Under the pieces are notes generated by a model. It was not told where the DNA came from. It saw nothing but the letters and a program-made list of their open reading frames with translations, and did not search any database. From Buddleja alternifolia (lineage: Eukaryota; Streptophyta; Magnoliopsida; Lamiales; Scrophulariaceae): a stretch of 64,000 nt of DNA. Positions 1 through 11,082 of this stretch are shown in pieces (the stretch's first letter is position 1; each line of letters begins with the position of its first letter). The translations under genes and the position numbers were made by a program. The DNA is taken from assembly GCA_019426215.1 (NCBI GenBank), contig CM033393.1, positions 10,760,046 through 10,824,045 on the forward strand, in the 5' to 3' direction.

Positions 1-3
1 GAT

Positions 4-834
4 TTAAGCGTTTAAATCAATCATACCTAATTCACTTCTTAAAGTGAGAAAGCGTTGCTTGTTAAGCGCTTTGGTGAAGATATCTGCCAATTGTTTGTCA
101 GTTCCAATGAAGTGCATGAAGATATCCTTCTTTTGAACATGGTCACGTAAGAAATGGTATCGAATGTCAATGTGTTTAGTTCTAGAATGAAGAACAGGAT
201 TTTGGGTCATAGCTAAAGCACTTTGGTTATCACAATGGATTGGGGTGGGACCTAGGATTGTTCCATAATCTCTAAGTTGTTGCCTCATACAAAGGATTTG
301 TGCACAACAGCTCCCAACGGCTACGTACTGCATCAGCGGTAGAAGTCGCTATGTATTGGTGTTTCTTACTATGCCACGAAATTAGTCTATCACCTAGAAA
401 TTGACATGTACCACTAGTGCTTTTTCTATCTATTTTGCATCCTGCAAAATCTGCGTCTGAATAACCAATTAGTTCAAAATGAGAGTCCCTTGGATACCAT
501 AAGCCCACATTTTGTGTGCCTTTTAGGTATTTAAGGATTCTCTTGGTAGCATTTAAGTGTGATTCTCTTGGATCGGCTTGAAAGCGTGCACACATGCATA
601 CTGAAAACATAATATCGGGTCTACTAGCGGTAACATAAAGAAGTGATCCAATGATACCTCTATAGTTAGTGATATCAATTTTCTTTCCACTTTCATCTTT
701 ATCTAACTCAAGCGTTTGGCTCATTGGAATTTTGGAAGATGATGCATTTTCTATACCAAATTTCTTAATCATATCACGTGCATATTTAGCTTGGTTTATA
801 AATATGCCATTAGGGAGTTGTTTAACTTGAAATC
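4..834 (-). pseudogene. RT C-terminal part and RNase H of element F
   Basis: The segment covers the RT connection (GSLLYVTASRPDI) and the copia RNase H (GYSDADFAGC, DRKSTSG, HCDNQSALAM, SRTKHIDIRYHF, KQLADIFTKAL) to the polyprotein stop TAA at 4-6. A frameshift near 330 splits it into two overlapping frames (272-772 and 4-333). The NPVLHSRT motif (about 171-205) and the last 35 bases of pol match the material kept in the gag-only elements C and E. Confidence 0.82.
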
Positions 835-1731
835 CTAGAAGAAAGTTAATTCACCCATCATGCTCATTTCAAATAGATCTTGCATCATTTTCAAAAATTT
901 CTCACACAATCGCTTATTAGTAGAACCAAATATAATATTATCAACATAAATTTGAACTAAGAGAATATCTTCATTATGGGTAATTTTAAATAACATTGTG
1001 TCAACGCTGACTTTTGAAAAGTCTTTACTTATAAGGAAGATAGAGAGAGTGTCATACCATGCTCTTGGTGCTTGTTTAAGGCCATAGAGTGTCGTATCCA
1101 ATTTGTAGACCATACTTTTGCCATGGTTGTTGATGAATCGTGGAGGTTGCTCTACATAGACTTCTTCTTGGAGTTTACCATTCAGGAAAGCACTCTTCAC
1201 GTCCATTTGATATACTGTGAACTTGTTGAATGCGGTAAATGCTAAGAACATTCTAATCGCTTCAAGACGGGCTACTGGGGCATAGGTCTCATCAAAATCA
1301 ATACCCTCTTCTTGAGAATAACCCTGAGCGACTAATCTCGCTTTGTTTCTTATAACAATGCCATCTTCGTCCATCTTGTTCCTAAAAACCCATCTAGTTT
1401 CAATAACTCCTTGGTGAGTTGGTCTTGGTACTAGCGTCCAAACTTTGCTTTTCTCAAATTGGTTAAGCTCTTCTTGCATTGCTTCTACCCAACTTGAATC
1501 ACTGAGCGCTTCATCCACTTTCTTTGGTTCAATTTGAGACAAGAAACTTGCGAACATGGCTTCATTGATTCTAGTGGACCTAGTTCTAACAGATGCTTCA
1601 ATATCTCCAATTACTAACTCTGGTGGATGGTCTCTAAGCCATTTATGGTCTGGTTGGAATGGGTTGAGAAACTCTTGATTATCAATCGCTTGATCCTCAT
1701 TTATCTTTGGCGCAGTCGCTGCATCATTCAC
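835..1731 (-). pseudogene. Reverse transcriptase of element F, catalytic YVDD changed to YVDN
   Basis: Copies the element RNA to cDNA. The copia RT core is clear: [39 protein letters not shown] with a catalytic Asp, and [12 protein letters not shown]. The second catalytic motif reads [10 protein letters not shown], where the family has YVDDIIFG. The Asn codon is at 937-939, consistent with a G-to-A change. A one-base deletion near 835 ends the frame. The protein continues in another frame at 834. Confidence 0.85.
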
Positions 1732-1743
1732 AGTTCTATTTTG

Positions 1744-3013
1744 CTATTGATGATCATTCTCTTCATGATCATCAGCGATTCTGATAGTATCATCATTTGT
1801 AACCTCACGAGTAACTTTGGGAATAGGCACAAAGATCTCATGATCCTCGTCATCACTGTCATCACCAAGATTGATTTGTGACGCTTGTTGGGCAAGATCT
1901 TCAATTCCTACATCATCAGGATTAACCTTACTCGGTTCTTGGTTAGCATCATCAAACACAACATGAATGGATTCTTCAACCTTCGATTTGATCTTATTCA
2001 GGATGCAAAAACTCATTCCATTTTTGACATAGCCTAGAAAGATTCTCTCATCCGCTTTAGGATCAAATGTCTTTACGCTGTGGGATCCATTGTTATGAAT
2101 GAAACATTTTGAACCAAATACATGAGAATATGAAACGTTAGGCTTACGTCCCTTCCATAATTCATATGGTATCTTTTCATGTTGCTTCTTGATCATACAC
2201 CAGTTCTAAGTGTAGCAAACGGTATTAATAGCTTCGGCCCAAAACCTTTAAGGCAGCTAAGACTCTGCAAGCATCATCCTAGCGGCTTCTTTAAGCGTTT
2301 TGTTCCGTCGCTCGGCAACTCCATTCTGTTGAGGTGTTCTAGGAGCAAAATAATCATAAAGTATTCCAAAATCTAAACAAAACTTCTCAACAAATTGGTT
2401 AGTAAATTCAGTTCCTCTATCACTTCTAATTCTTGTCACTTTTAAATCTTTATAAGTTTGTAATTGACAAATTGGCGATGTGAGCTCCATACTAGTTTGT
2501 AATTCTACCCATGTATAGCGAGAGAAATCATCAACTATTACTAGTGAGTACTTTTTACCACTAACACTCATGATTTGAATAGGACCAAACAAATCTAGAT
2601 GCAATAGTTCAAGAACTCTAGAAGTAGATAGGCATGGTTTCTTCTTAAAAGATGATTTAACTTGTTTACCCATTTGACATGCATCACATAAGCGATTCTT
2701 TTGAAAGGAACCCTTATGTAATCCCTCTACTAGATTTAGCAATATTAACTGAGAGATTGCCTTAAAGTTGAGGTGATTCATTTTTCTATGCCATAACCAA
2801 CCCAATTCATTTTAACTTTTAGCAACAAAGCATGTGGGGTTGTTATCAATTGTAGAATCCCAATCCACTGAATAAACATTATTTGTTCTTTTTCCTCTTA
2901 ATTTAGTAGACTTAGTCTTAGCGTCGTTAACATAGCAGAAGTCACTTGAAAATTTTACTTCAAAGACTTTATCACAAATTATGCTTAAGACCCTCAACAT
3001 AATATACATCACT
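1744..3013 (-). pseudogene. Integrase of element F
   Basis: Integrase inserts the cDNA into the genome. The zinc module is present (WHRKMNHL, then CDACQMGK). The catalytic core follows, with D in LHLDLFGP, D in RSDRGTEF and E in GVAERRNKT, so the DDE triad is visible. The C-terminal part (1744-2196) begins near PYELWKGRKP and ends in an acidic linker. Stops and frame changes occur near 2810 and 2200-2257, and another stop lies at about 1740, so it is not translatable as one protein. Confidence 0.82.
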
Positions 3014-3373
3014 AATCATGATGTTCCCCCTATGCATGATACCTATGCCTTTGGTTTTACCTTTGGTATTATCACCGAATATAACTTGAGGACCATTGGT
3101 TGCACGATAGTTGACCAAGAGATCCATTGATCCAGTCATGTGCCTTGATGACCCACTATCGGAGTACCAAACAGAATTATCGGTGTTGGCTCTAGGTACC
3201 TGCATTTAAAGGACAGTTCTAATTCTTCTTAGGTACCCATGTTGTCTTGGGTCCTTCAATGTCAGTGACTTTGGTTTGAATTAAAAATTTAGGAACCCAT
3301 ATTTTCATAGTCTTCATTGTAGGAATACTGGCCTTCTTCGGTTTCACATTCTGTTGTGTGTGCTTTTTGGGTG
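3014..3373 (-). pseudogene. Protease region of element F
   Basis: Continues the polyprotein from 31858 across the E insertion. It begins KKHTQQNVKPKKA, passes TWVPKKN, and reaches the retroviral-type aspartic protease motif WYSDSGSSRHMTG near 3140-3175. The catalytic Asp-Ser-Gly is intact. It would cleave the polyprotein inside the particle. A frame change near 3215 separates the linker from the protease, so the segment is broken. The first few bases (3369-3373, gggtg) are the TSD made by E. Confidence 0.8.
3369..3373. repeat. TSD of E, left copy (gggtg)
   Basis: Identical to 31858-31862. The two copies flank the TG/CA ends of E. Confidence 0.85.
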
Positions 3374-3474
3374 TGGTGGTCCCAAGTGGCATATGAAAGG
3401 GTCTAAAAAAGAGAGGGGGGGGGCTCAATAGATCCTGAATTCTTTTTCGACTTCAAAAATATTCGTATTAAAAT
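3374..3474 (-). repeat. 3' LTR of E, distal part
   Basis: The terminal 101 bp of the same LTR on the far side of element B, ending GGGACCACCA on the minus strand at 3374. It includes a 9-base C tract (G on plus, 3415-3423). It joins 26519 exactly when B and one TSD copy are removed. Confidence 0.87.
3470..3474. repeat. TSD of B, left copy (aaaat)
   Basis: Matches 26519-26523. The uninterrupted version of the target is visible in the E 5' LTR near 30085-30095. Confidence 0.85.
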
Positions 3475-4914
3475 TGTTAGAATATATGCCCTTGAATGCC
3501 ATAAAGAGGATAGATTTATAGGGCATAAACATTGTAACTAAACTATGGTTTTTCTATTAATATAAGGTAGTTGATTGTTGTTTGCTTATAGGCATTTATA
3601 AGGTGTGAATAAACAACGTGAAGTCCTTGATGACAAGGCGAACTTTCTACCTCCTATGGGATAGGAGGAAAGGCACTAGAATGGTTTGACCCTTGACATC
3701 TAAAAAGGTTCGCAAGTCTAACAAATATTGATTGGGCATCAATAGTAAATAAAGACTTGTATGATGTAAGTTTCGACAGTGAAAGTGTCAGTCGTACACT
3801 ATGGAAATGGTAGTGGGAACTTATATCATAGACGTGTCAGTTGGACTGATATGTTCGAACACGGCTCGCATCAGTTCATCACATGGGTATTCACTCATTG
3901 ACAGTCAATGATGGAACTGATAAGTAGTGATAGGTACATGTGAACCTCTGACCTGAGAAATCGATTTGAAGATGAACTTGTGACATCAAGTCTGTAATTA
4001 GAGTAGTTGGATTCAAATCACCTGTTGGTGGAATCGACCTGGAAGTGCGACTTGATGGGCAACTAGCATTGTTAACTGATTTGCAATATGGAATTTATTC
4101 TCTCATATGTGAAAGAGTAAAATATCCTATGCGATCATGAATAAGTGAGAATGAAAGTCTTTGGCCAAAGCATTTAAATACCTTGACTTATTATGTGCTT
4201 AGGCATATGGCCAAGTTATATGAGTTTGAGTTTAAACCATGACTCTTACTTGACTGGGATATAAGAATAAAAGGTTTATACACGTACGTATTCACGGCGT
4301 AAAGGTTTGCAATGATCCTATTCATTCGTTCTCAATTGGGTTACGGTGTGAGCCACGAGACTGGCTAGGTGTCACTCACACCCCTTTGGATTCCTCCCAA
4401 TTGCCTTTTGAGACGAACCTAAAGAGTCGCACTTAAAAGAAGTGCAAAAGAAAAAACATGGGAAAAAGACTTGAGAGAAATTCACGGCATTGGATGCCGT
4501 AATGAATTAATTAATTATTGGATAATTTAATTATTTAATTAAATTAATGAGTTAATTAATTTCTTGGAGAAATTGAATTATAAATTAATTAGGAATTGAA
4601 TTAATTGGATTTTCAATTTATTTATTGGATAAATAAATTATCCGATTAATTAATTAGCAAGCAAGACGAAAGCCCGAAGGCTTCCGAGCCCACTAAGGGG
4701 CGGCCAAATAGACGCCCAAATAGGGCTCTTGCATGCTAATGTTATTGTTTCATAATGATATAAATATATCACAAGGTGAAAAATAACATAAGGCAACTTA
4801 CATAACTTTCTCTCCAAGAAAAAGTCTTCCACCTCTCTCTCTCTCTCTAGCCATCTTTGACAAGCAAGAAAGGAGGAGTTTTTCGTTTTTGATTCCGGCG
4901 TGACGAATTAGAGA
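3475..4914 (+). repeat. 5' LTR of B, proximal part
   Basis: Begins TGTTAGAATATATGCCC and aligns with 16989-17128 joined to 25057-26360. It carries a CT microsatellite (about 4831-4848) and an AT-rich stretch with a TATA-like tgatataaatatatc (4758-4772). No gene lies in it. It ends at the C insertion, with the TSD agaga at 4910-4914. Confidence 0.88.
4910..4914. repeat. TSD of C, left copy (agaga)
   Basis: Matches 10903-10907. The intact target is seen in the B 3' LTR near 26350. Confidence 0.88.
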
Positions 4915-6892
4915 TGTTAGGAATTTCATGTTAGATGTTTTGATGATGACAAGATAGGATTTCATGTTAGACCCCAAAAGAATGTAAGTTTATGCTTTCA
5001 TAGAAACATTGTATAAACGTTTGAAAGTTTACTTATTTTGTTAGGCTTGTAATTTTTATCTTTATAGATTTTAGACTAAGTATTTAATACCAAGTCACTG
5101 ATAGAATTCTGAGTGAGTCTATCAAGGATGAAATTGAAGATCAGCGTCTGAAGTCAAGAGAAGATAAAAATTTGTTTTGAGCGTCTGTCAAACGCTAAAA
5201 GACTACTTCAGGATTTATGATTCAAGCGCTACTATTCAAGTGAACAGTATCCAAGTGTCTTCTGAATAGTGCTACTATTTATGTATCACTATTCATGCAT
5301 CATAATTCAAGCGCTCAGCGACTGATCGCAGCGACTCAAGTCAGCGACTCAAGCGTCCAGCTTTCAGATTCACCTGAAGGATTAAACCCAAGTTATCAAG
5401 GACTTAAATGCAATCACCAACGGACATTTATTTCCAACGGGAAATAAATTCAAAATGCATTAAATGCTTGATAAGTGCATTAAAAGCAAACAAGACAGTA
5501 TGACTTGTGGACAAGCCACCTTTGTTGACTAGACTGTCAGCTTTTCAGAATTCAAACATGCTCCTGTCCAATCGGAATCAGCAGAAATTAAGGAATGTCA
5601 GAAAAATGGACTATTTGAAGCTCTGCGTGAGGAACACGCGCCTGACTTGTGTCCAACGGACAAATCCCGAGCCTCTCTATAAATAGTACCCTTCAGCCAT
5701 CTTCATCTGTGTGAGTGTGAGAAAAAGATGAAACCGTGAAAGAGAGCTGAGAAATAATTTGAGAGAAAAAGTTTCCAAACTCCATAGCCAATTGGAATTC
5801 AAGAAAGTTAATTGTTTCAACAAGCAGTATTTTTGTGTAAGAGAAGCTTGTTGAAGAAGATCTTTCTTGAAGCTCCAATATCTTTAAAGCTTCTCAAATA
5901 CATTCCAGACAGTCACCCGGTATCTCAAACATCTTTCAAGAAGAACCCTAAACTATTATTGAGATATCCCAAGTTGTTTGAACTTCCCAACATCAAACAA
6001 ACCCTGTTCTAATAAACCCTCAACACCTTTCATCTGAGTGAGAAAGATTGTTGACTTCCACAAGCAGTATATTTGAGTAAGAGAAGCTTGTTGAAGAAAG
6101 GTCTTTATTGGAGCTGAAGTCTGTGTGATCAAGGAGCTCAAGGCCATCTTGGAGAAGATCTTCATTAGAGCTAAAATCTGTGTGATCAAGGAGCTCGAAA
6201 TCGTCTTTTCAGAAGCAGAGGATTGAAGTGGCTTGCAGCAGAAATCTGTGTGACCAAGGAGCTCAAGTCATCTATATCCATCTCTTCCTGTTTCCCTATT
6301 TAGTAGAAGTCTCTGTGTGCCTCTTTGAGAATCAATTTAGTGGATTGCCTCCGAGTGCAAAGGAGAAGAAGGACGTAGCTGGGATTACACCACCCAGTGA
6401 ACTTTACAATTTCTTGTGTCACTTTACTATTTTAATGATTTACATTGCATTTGCATATTACATCTGTTAAAGGCTTTAAAACAGTTAAGCGACTATTTGC
6501 AAAAAGTGAACGCTAAGCTTTCAAAACAGACTTAAGCGCTTCGCCAAGCGCTAAGCCCTCTGAGCGTTCAAAACTATTTAAAAGGAAAGCAACTAAAAAA
6601 AAACTTTTGTAACGCTAAAACATTTTCAAGAGAAAACTTTAAAATACTTCCGCTGTGCTAATCCTGATTAAGCGATTAAAACATTACCCTACTTTGGTAA
6701 TAGTTGAAATCACTAAGTCTAAGTTAACTTTATCAAAACATTCTTCTTGTAAGCGACTAGTCAAGCGATTACTATCCTTAAGCGTTCAAAAGAGATTTCA
6801 ATACGAAATTTTTTTGAAGTCGAAAAAGACTTTAGGGTCTATTCACCCCCCCCCCCTTCTAGAGCCTTTCGTATGCCGTTGTGGGACCAACA
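4915..6892 (+). repeat. 5' LTR of C
   Basis: TGTTAGGAATTTCATG to GGGACCAACA, 1,978 bp. It contains a short run of CAGCGACT-type repeats (5310-5354), a TATA box (5678-5686) and an 11-base C tract (6846-6856) between inverted copies of AGGGTCT and AGAGCCT. The small ORFs inside it are fortuitous. Confidence 0.92.
5678..5686 (+). promoter_or_regulatory. TATA box in C 5' LTR
   Basis: TATAAATAG, followed about 30 bp downstream by a likely start region. Conserved in the LTRs of C and E. Confidence 0.7.
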
Positions 6893-6894
6893 CT

Positions 6895-6906
6895 TGGTAT
6901 CAGAGC
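6895..6906 (+). other. Primer binding site of C (initiator Met tRNA)
   Basis: TGGTATCAGAGC, perfect, two bases after the LTR end. Confidence 0.92.
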
Positions 6907-6994
6907 GGTTGAATTTGAAATTTTCAAATTTCCGAGCGTAACTGCTTGTTCAAATCCCTTTTAAAACTTAGTTGCTTTATTTAAAAAAAAAGGA

Positions 6995-7843
6995 ATGGCA
7001 TTTTCAAGAGTTCCAAAGTTGACTGAGTCAAATTATGATTCATGGAAGGTCAAAGCTTTTGCTTATCTTTGTGCCTGTGATGATGAAATGTGTGATATCA
7101 TTTCAGATGGACCGATCAAAATATTCAAAGAAATCATAAGAGCGCCTGGAGCGACTGAACCGACTCCAGATGGTTATGTTGAGAAGCCTAAGCATGAGTG
7201 GTCAGCTGATGAGCGTCGAAGAGCAAATTTGGATAATGTTGGACAGAATGCTCTATATACAGCTATTGGAGACAATGATAACTTATTCAATAAGATCAAG
7301 TCGTGCTCTACGACTAAGGAAATTTGGGATAAGTTAGCCACAATATGTGAAGGTTCAGCACAGATGAGAGAGAACAAGCTCTCCATAGCCATGCAAAGAT
7401 TTGAGCATTTTAAGATGATGCCAAGCGAGACGCTAGAACAATTGGATGCAAGATTTACATCACTTATTACAGAGTTAACGTCTTTGGATAAGGAATTGAC
7501 CAACAAGGAAATGGTCAAAAAGATTTTTAGAAGTCTCCCGAGCAAATATTTGATAAAGACTGTAGCAATGAGAGAATCACAAATGTTGGACATCATTACG
7601 CCAGAACATGTGTTCTCGGAGCTAAGGGCTTTTGAATTCGAACTAGGAGAAGTCAGTGACACCTCATCTTCAGCGACTACACCCGGAGCCTTAATCGCTA
7701 CAACAAATAGCAAGGGAAAATCAGTCAGTGAGGTGAAAGCGACAGAATCAGATTCAGATGAGGATCAGGAAATGGAATTATTGGTTAAGAAATTTGAAAA
7801 ATTTCTAAGACATGAAAAGAGAAATCCTGCTTCTCATTTCTGA
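6995..7843 (+). CDS. Gag of non-autonomous element C, no zinc knuckle
   Basis: An intact 282-residue frame starting MAFSRVPKLTESNYDSWK. The copia capsid-type core is recognisable (NDNLFNKIKS, KEIWDKLATIC, NKLSIAMQRFEHF, ETLEQLDARFTSLI). It ends FLRHEKRNPASHF, which is the F gag sequence up to LRYEKRN fused to a remnant of RNase H (family NPVLHS). The CCHC knuckle and all of pol are absent. The ATG lies about 90 bp after the primer site. The frame is uninterrupted, so the protein may still be made. It would need enzymes in trans (inference). Confidence 0.86.
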   Translation: MAFSRVPKLTESNYDSWKVKAFAYLCACDDEMCDIISDGPIKIFKEIIRAPGATEPTPDGYVEKPKHEWSADERRRANLDNVGQNALYTAIGDNDNLFNKIKSCSTTKEIWDKLATICEGSAQMRENKLSIAMQRFEHFKMMPSETLEQLDARFTSLITELTSLDKELTNKEMVKKIFRSLPSKYLIKTVAMRESQMLDIITPEHVFSELRAFEFELGEVSDTSSSATTPGALIATTNSKGKSVSEVKATESDSDEDQEMELLVKKFEKFLRHEKRNPASHF

Positions 7844-8896
7844 AGGTACAATTTATTTAAACGCTTAATCATTATGCATCATATTTTATTAGACATATAA
7901 TGTAGGGGGAATTCACTTTATTATATTGTCTAAAAGCGTTTTTCAAAAGTGTTACAAGTTATTAAATTTAGGGGGAACCTTAAAATTGTACTTGAACATA
8001 TCTTTAAGCGTCAATGATCAAAAATCGTTTTCATTTACATAGATCATCAACACTTATCATTATTTGTGCATGATGTGTTAGACGCTCAAATCCAAAAGGA
8101 ATTTATTTTCAAGCGTCAACATTAATCTTTAAACACTTGGTATCATATTTCAAATTGGTATATTAAGCATTGAACATTCCCTTCAACGCTTAATAAAATA
8201 TTTACAAAATCATGCATAAATTTTTTATTTATTTATTTAAAAAAAAAAACTAAAGGCAGACTCAGTTGGGATGTTGATTTATCAACGAGTGATATCAACA
8301 AAGGATATTTACTAGTTGTATCAACTGTGGTGGAAATCGATAGAGATTTGTCACTGTCCTTCCAGACGTGGAAGCAACTGTGTAAATCGCTAGGAGATTC
8401 CTTTGTTACACTGTCAGTCCGGACGTGGATGAGATTGTGGATGCTGAGCGGTTGATAGAAGTGGCCAAAAGATTATCCCCACACCAACTTGTTCTAAGCG
8501 CTCAAAAGAAAAACTCCCTGAGTCGCTTGCCAGTAGTACTTTCTTACACCCAAACGCTTAGAGCAGATTCTGCAGCCTTTCCTCTGATGTTGATGATGCC
8601 AAGAAGGGGGAAAAGGTAAGAAAAGCAGTTTAAAGGGGAAGTCATTTTAAGGGGGAAGTAAGAAAAAAAAGAAAGGAAACAAGGTTTGAATTTTCAGTAT
8701 AAATCATTACGCTTTCAATTCCATATATATATGAATGATTTATCGCTGAAACACCTTGTTGAAGCTAATCTAATATTAGCTAACTAATCTAACTTTCTAA
8801 ACGCTAACTTATTTTACTTTGGGCTTTTCTTTGAACTCTTAAACTATAAAAGAGTTAGAAGAGTTAAGGTCTTGACATCATCAAAAAGGGGGAAAT
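7844..8896 (+). other. Internal 3' region of C with polypurine tract
   Basis: Begins with a pol-end remnant (ttatttaaacgctta, as at F 5-20). Thereafter no coding sign. The segment 8340-8435 has two similar copies of a piece reading cactgtc, then a short spacer, then gacgtgga. The polypurine tract aaaaagggggaaat at 8884-8896 primes the plus strand. Confidence 0.75.
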
Positions 8897-10902
8897 TGTT
8901 AGGAATTTCATGTTAGATGTTTTGATGATGACAAGATAGGATTTCATGTTAGACCCCAAAAGAATGTAAGTTTATGCTTTCATAGAAACATTGTATAAGC
9001 GTTTGAAAGTTTACTTATTTTGTTAGGCTTGTAATTTTTATCTTTATAGATTTTAGACTAAGTATTTAATACCAAGTCACTGATAGAATTCTGAGTGAGT
9101 CTATCAAGGATGAAGTTGAAGATCAGCGTCTGAAGTCAAGAGAAGATAAAGATTTGTTTTGAGCGTCTGTCAAACGCTAAAAGACTACTTCAGGATTTAT
9201 GATTCAAGCGCTACTATTCAAGTGAACAGTATCCAAGCGTCTTCTGAATAGTGCTACTATTTATGCATCACTATTCATGCATCACAATTCAAGCGCTCAG
9301 CGACTGATCTCAGTGACTGATATCAGCGACTGATCTCAACGACTGATCGCAGCGACTCAAGCGTCCAGCTTTCAGATTCACCTGAAGGATTAAACCCAAG
9401 TTATCAAGGACTTAAATGCAATCACCAACGGACATTTATTTCCAACGGGAAATAAATTCAAAATGCATTAAATGCTTGATAAGTGCATTAAAAGCAAACA
9501 AGACAGTATGACTTGTGGACAAGCCACCTTTGTTGACTAGACTGTCAGCTTTTCAGAATTCAAACATGCTCCTGTCCAATCGGAATCAGCAGAAATTTAG
9601 GAATGTCAGAAAAATGGACTATTTGAAGCTCTGCGTGAGGAACACGCGCCTGACTTGTGTCCAACGGACAAATCCCGAGCCTCTCTATAAATAGTACCCT
9701 TCAGCAATCTTCATCTGTGTGAGTGTGAGAAAAAGATGAAACCGTGAAAGAGAGCTGAGAAATAATTTGAGAGAAAAAGATTCCAAACTACATAGCCAAT
9801 TGGAATTCAAGAAAGTTAATTCTTTCAACAAGCAGTATTTTTGTGTAAGAGAAGCTTGTTGAAGAAGATCTTTCTTGAAGCTCCAATATCCTTAAAGCTT
9901 CTCAAATACATTCCAGACAGTCACCCGGTATCTCAAACATCTTCCAAGAAGAACCCTAAACTATTATAGAGATATCCCAAGTTGTTTGAACTTCCCAACA
10001 TCAAACAAACCCTAGTACAATAAACCCTCAACACCTTTCATCTGAGTGAGAAAGATTGTTGACTTCCACAAGCAGTATTTTTTAGTAAGAGAAGCTTGTT
10101 GAAGAAAGGTCTTTATTGGAGCTGAAGTCTGTGTGATCAAGGAGCTCAAGGCCATCTTGGAGAAGATCTTCATTAAAGCTGAAATCTGTGTGATCAAGGA
10201 GCTCGAGATCGTCTTTCCAGAAGCAGAGGATTAAAGTGGCTTGCAGCAGAAATTTGTGTGACCAAGGAGCTCAAGTCATCTATATCCATCTCTTCTTGTT
10301 TCCCTATTTTGTAGAAGTCTCGGTGTGACTCTTTGAGAATCAATTTAGTGGATTGCCTCCGAGTGCAAAGGAGAAGAAGGGCGTAGCTGGGATTACACCA
10401 CCCAGTGAACCTTACAATTTCTTGTGTCACTTTACTGTTTTAATGATTTACATTGCATTTGCATATTACATCTCTTAAAGGCTTTAAAACAGTTAAGCGA
10501 CTATTTGCAAAAAGTGAACGCTAAGCTTTCAAAACAGACTTAAGCGCTTCGCCAAGCGCTAAGCCCTCTGAGCGTTCAAAACTATTTAAAAGGAAAGCAC
10601 CTAAAGAAAAACTTTTGTAACGCTAAAACATTTTCAAGAGAAGACTTTAAAATACTTCCGCTATGCTAATCCTGATTAAGCGATTAAAACATTACCCTAC
10701 TTTGGTAATAGTTGAAATCACTATGTCTAAGTTAACTTTATCAAAACAGTCTTCTTGTAAGTGACTAGTCAAGCGATTACTATCCTTAAGCGTTAAAAAG
10801 AGATTTTAATACGAAATTTTTTTGAAGTCGAAAAAGACTTTAGGGTATATTCAACCCCCCCCCCCCTTCTAGACCCTTTCGTATGCCGTTGTGGGACCAA
10901 CA
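8897..10902 (+). repeat. 3' LTR of C
   Basis: 2,006 bp. Differs from the 5' LTR mainly by 28 extra bases of the CAGCGACTGATC-type repeat (9291-9363 against 5310-5354) and scattered substitutions. TATA box at 9686-9694, 12-base C tract at 10855-10866. Confidence 0.92.
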
Positions 10903-10907
10903 AGAGA
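10903..10907. repeat. TSD of C, right copy (agaga)
   Basis: Matches 4910-4914. Confidence 0.88.
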
Positions 10908-11069
10908 CGTTGGCAAACTCGGCGTTAGAGAAAAGGATCACGTTTAGAAATTAACATACGTGAGAACGGTAATTTTTCTATACACAATTAAACACAAGGA
11001 TTAGAGATGATTCGGGCTTTGGGAATTAAATTTACTTTCCGATGCGTTTTATTCGTATAATTCGCAACA
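10903..11069 (+). repeat. 5' LTR of B, distal part
   Basis: Continues from 4914 after element C. It matches 26352-26518 of the 3' LTR and ends in caaca at 11069. Confidence 0.87.
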
Positions 11070-11070
11070 G

Positions 11071-11082
11071 TGATATCAAAGC
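11071..11082 (+). other. Degenerate primer binding site of B
   Basis: Reads tgatatcaaagc against the expected TGGTATCAGAGC. Both mismatches are G-to-A. Confidence 0.75.

Larger units (their letters stand above)
4915..10902 (+). mobile_element. Element C: gag-only, non-autonomous copia-type LTR element
   Basis: 5' LTR (4915-6892), Met primer site (6895-6906), gag (6995-7843), about 1 kb without pol, polypurine tract (8884-8896), 3' LTR (8897-10902). The TSD agaga is at 4910-4914 and 10903-10907. The LTRs are about 2 kb each and nearly identical apart from a repeat-number difference. It inserted into the B 5' LTR. It belongs to the same family as E and F and fits the TR-GAG class. Confidence 0.92.

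Noticed and set aside
6895..6906. tRNA-like sequence
   Set aside because: Only the 12-base primer binding site; no cloverleaf follows. The same holds for 23107-23124.
7844..8883. An env-like or extra ORF in C
   Set aside because: Only a 64-codon chance frame (8425-8619) without motif; the region is noncoding.
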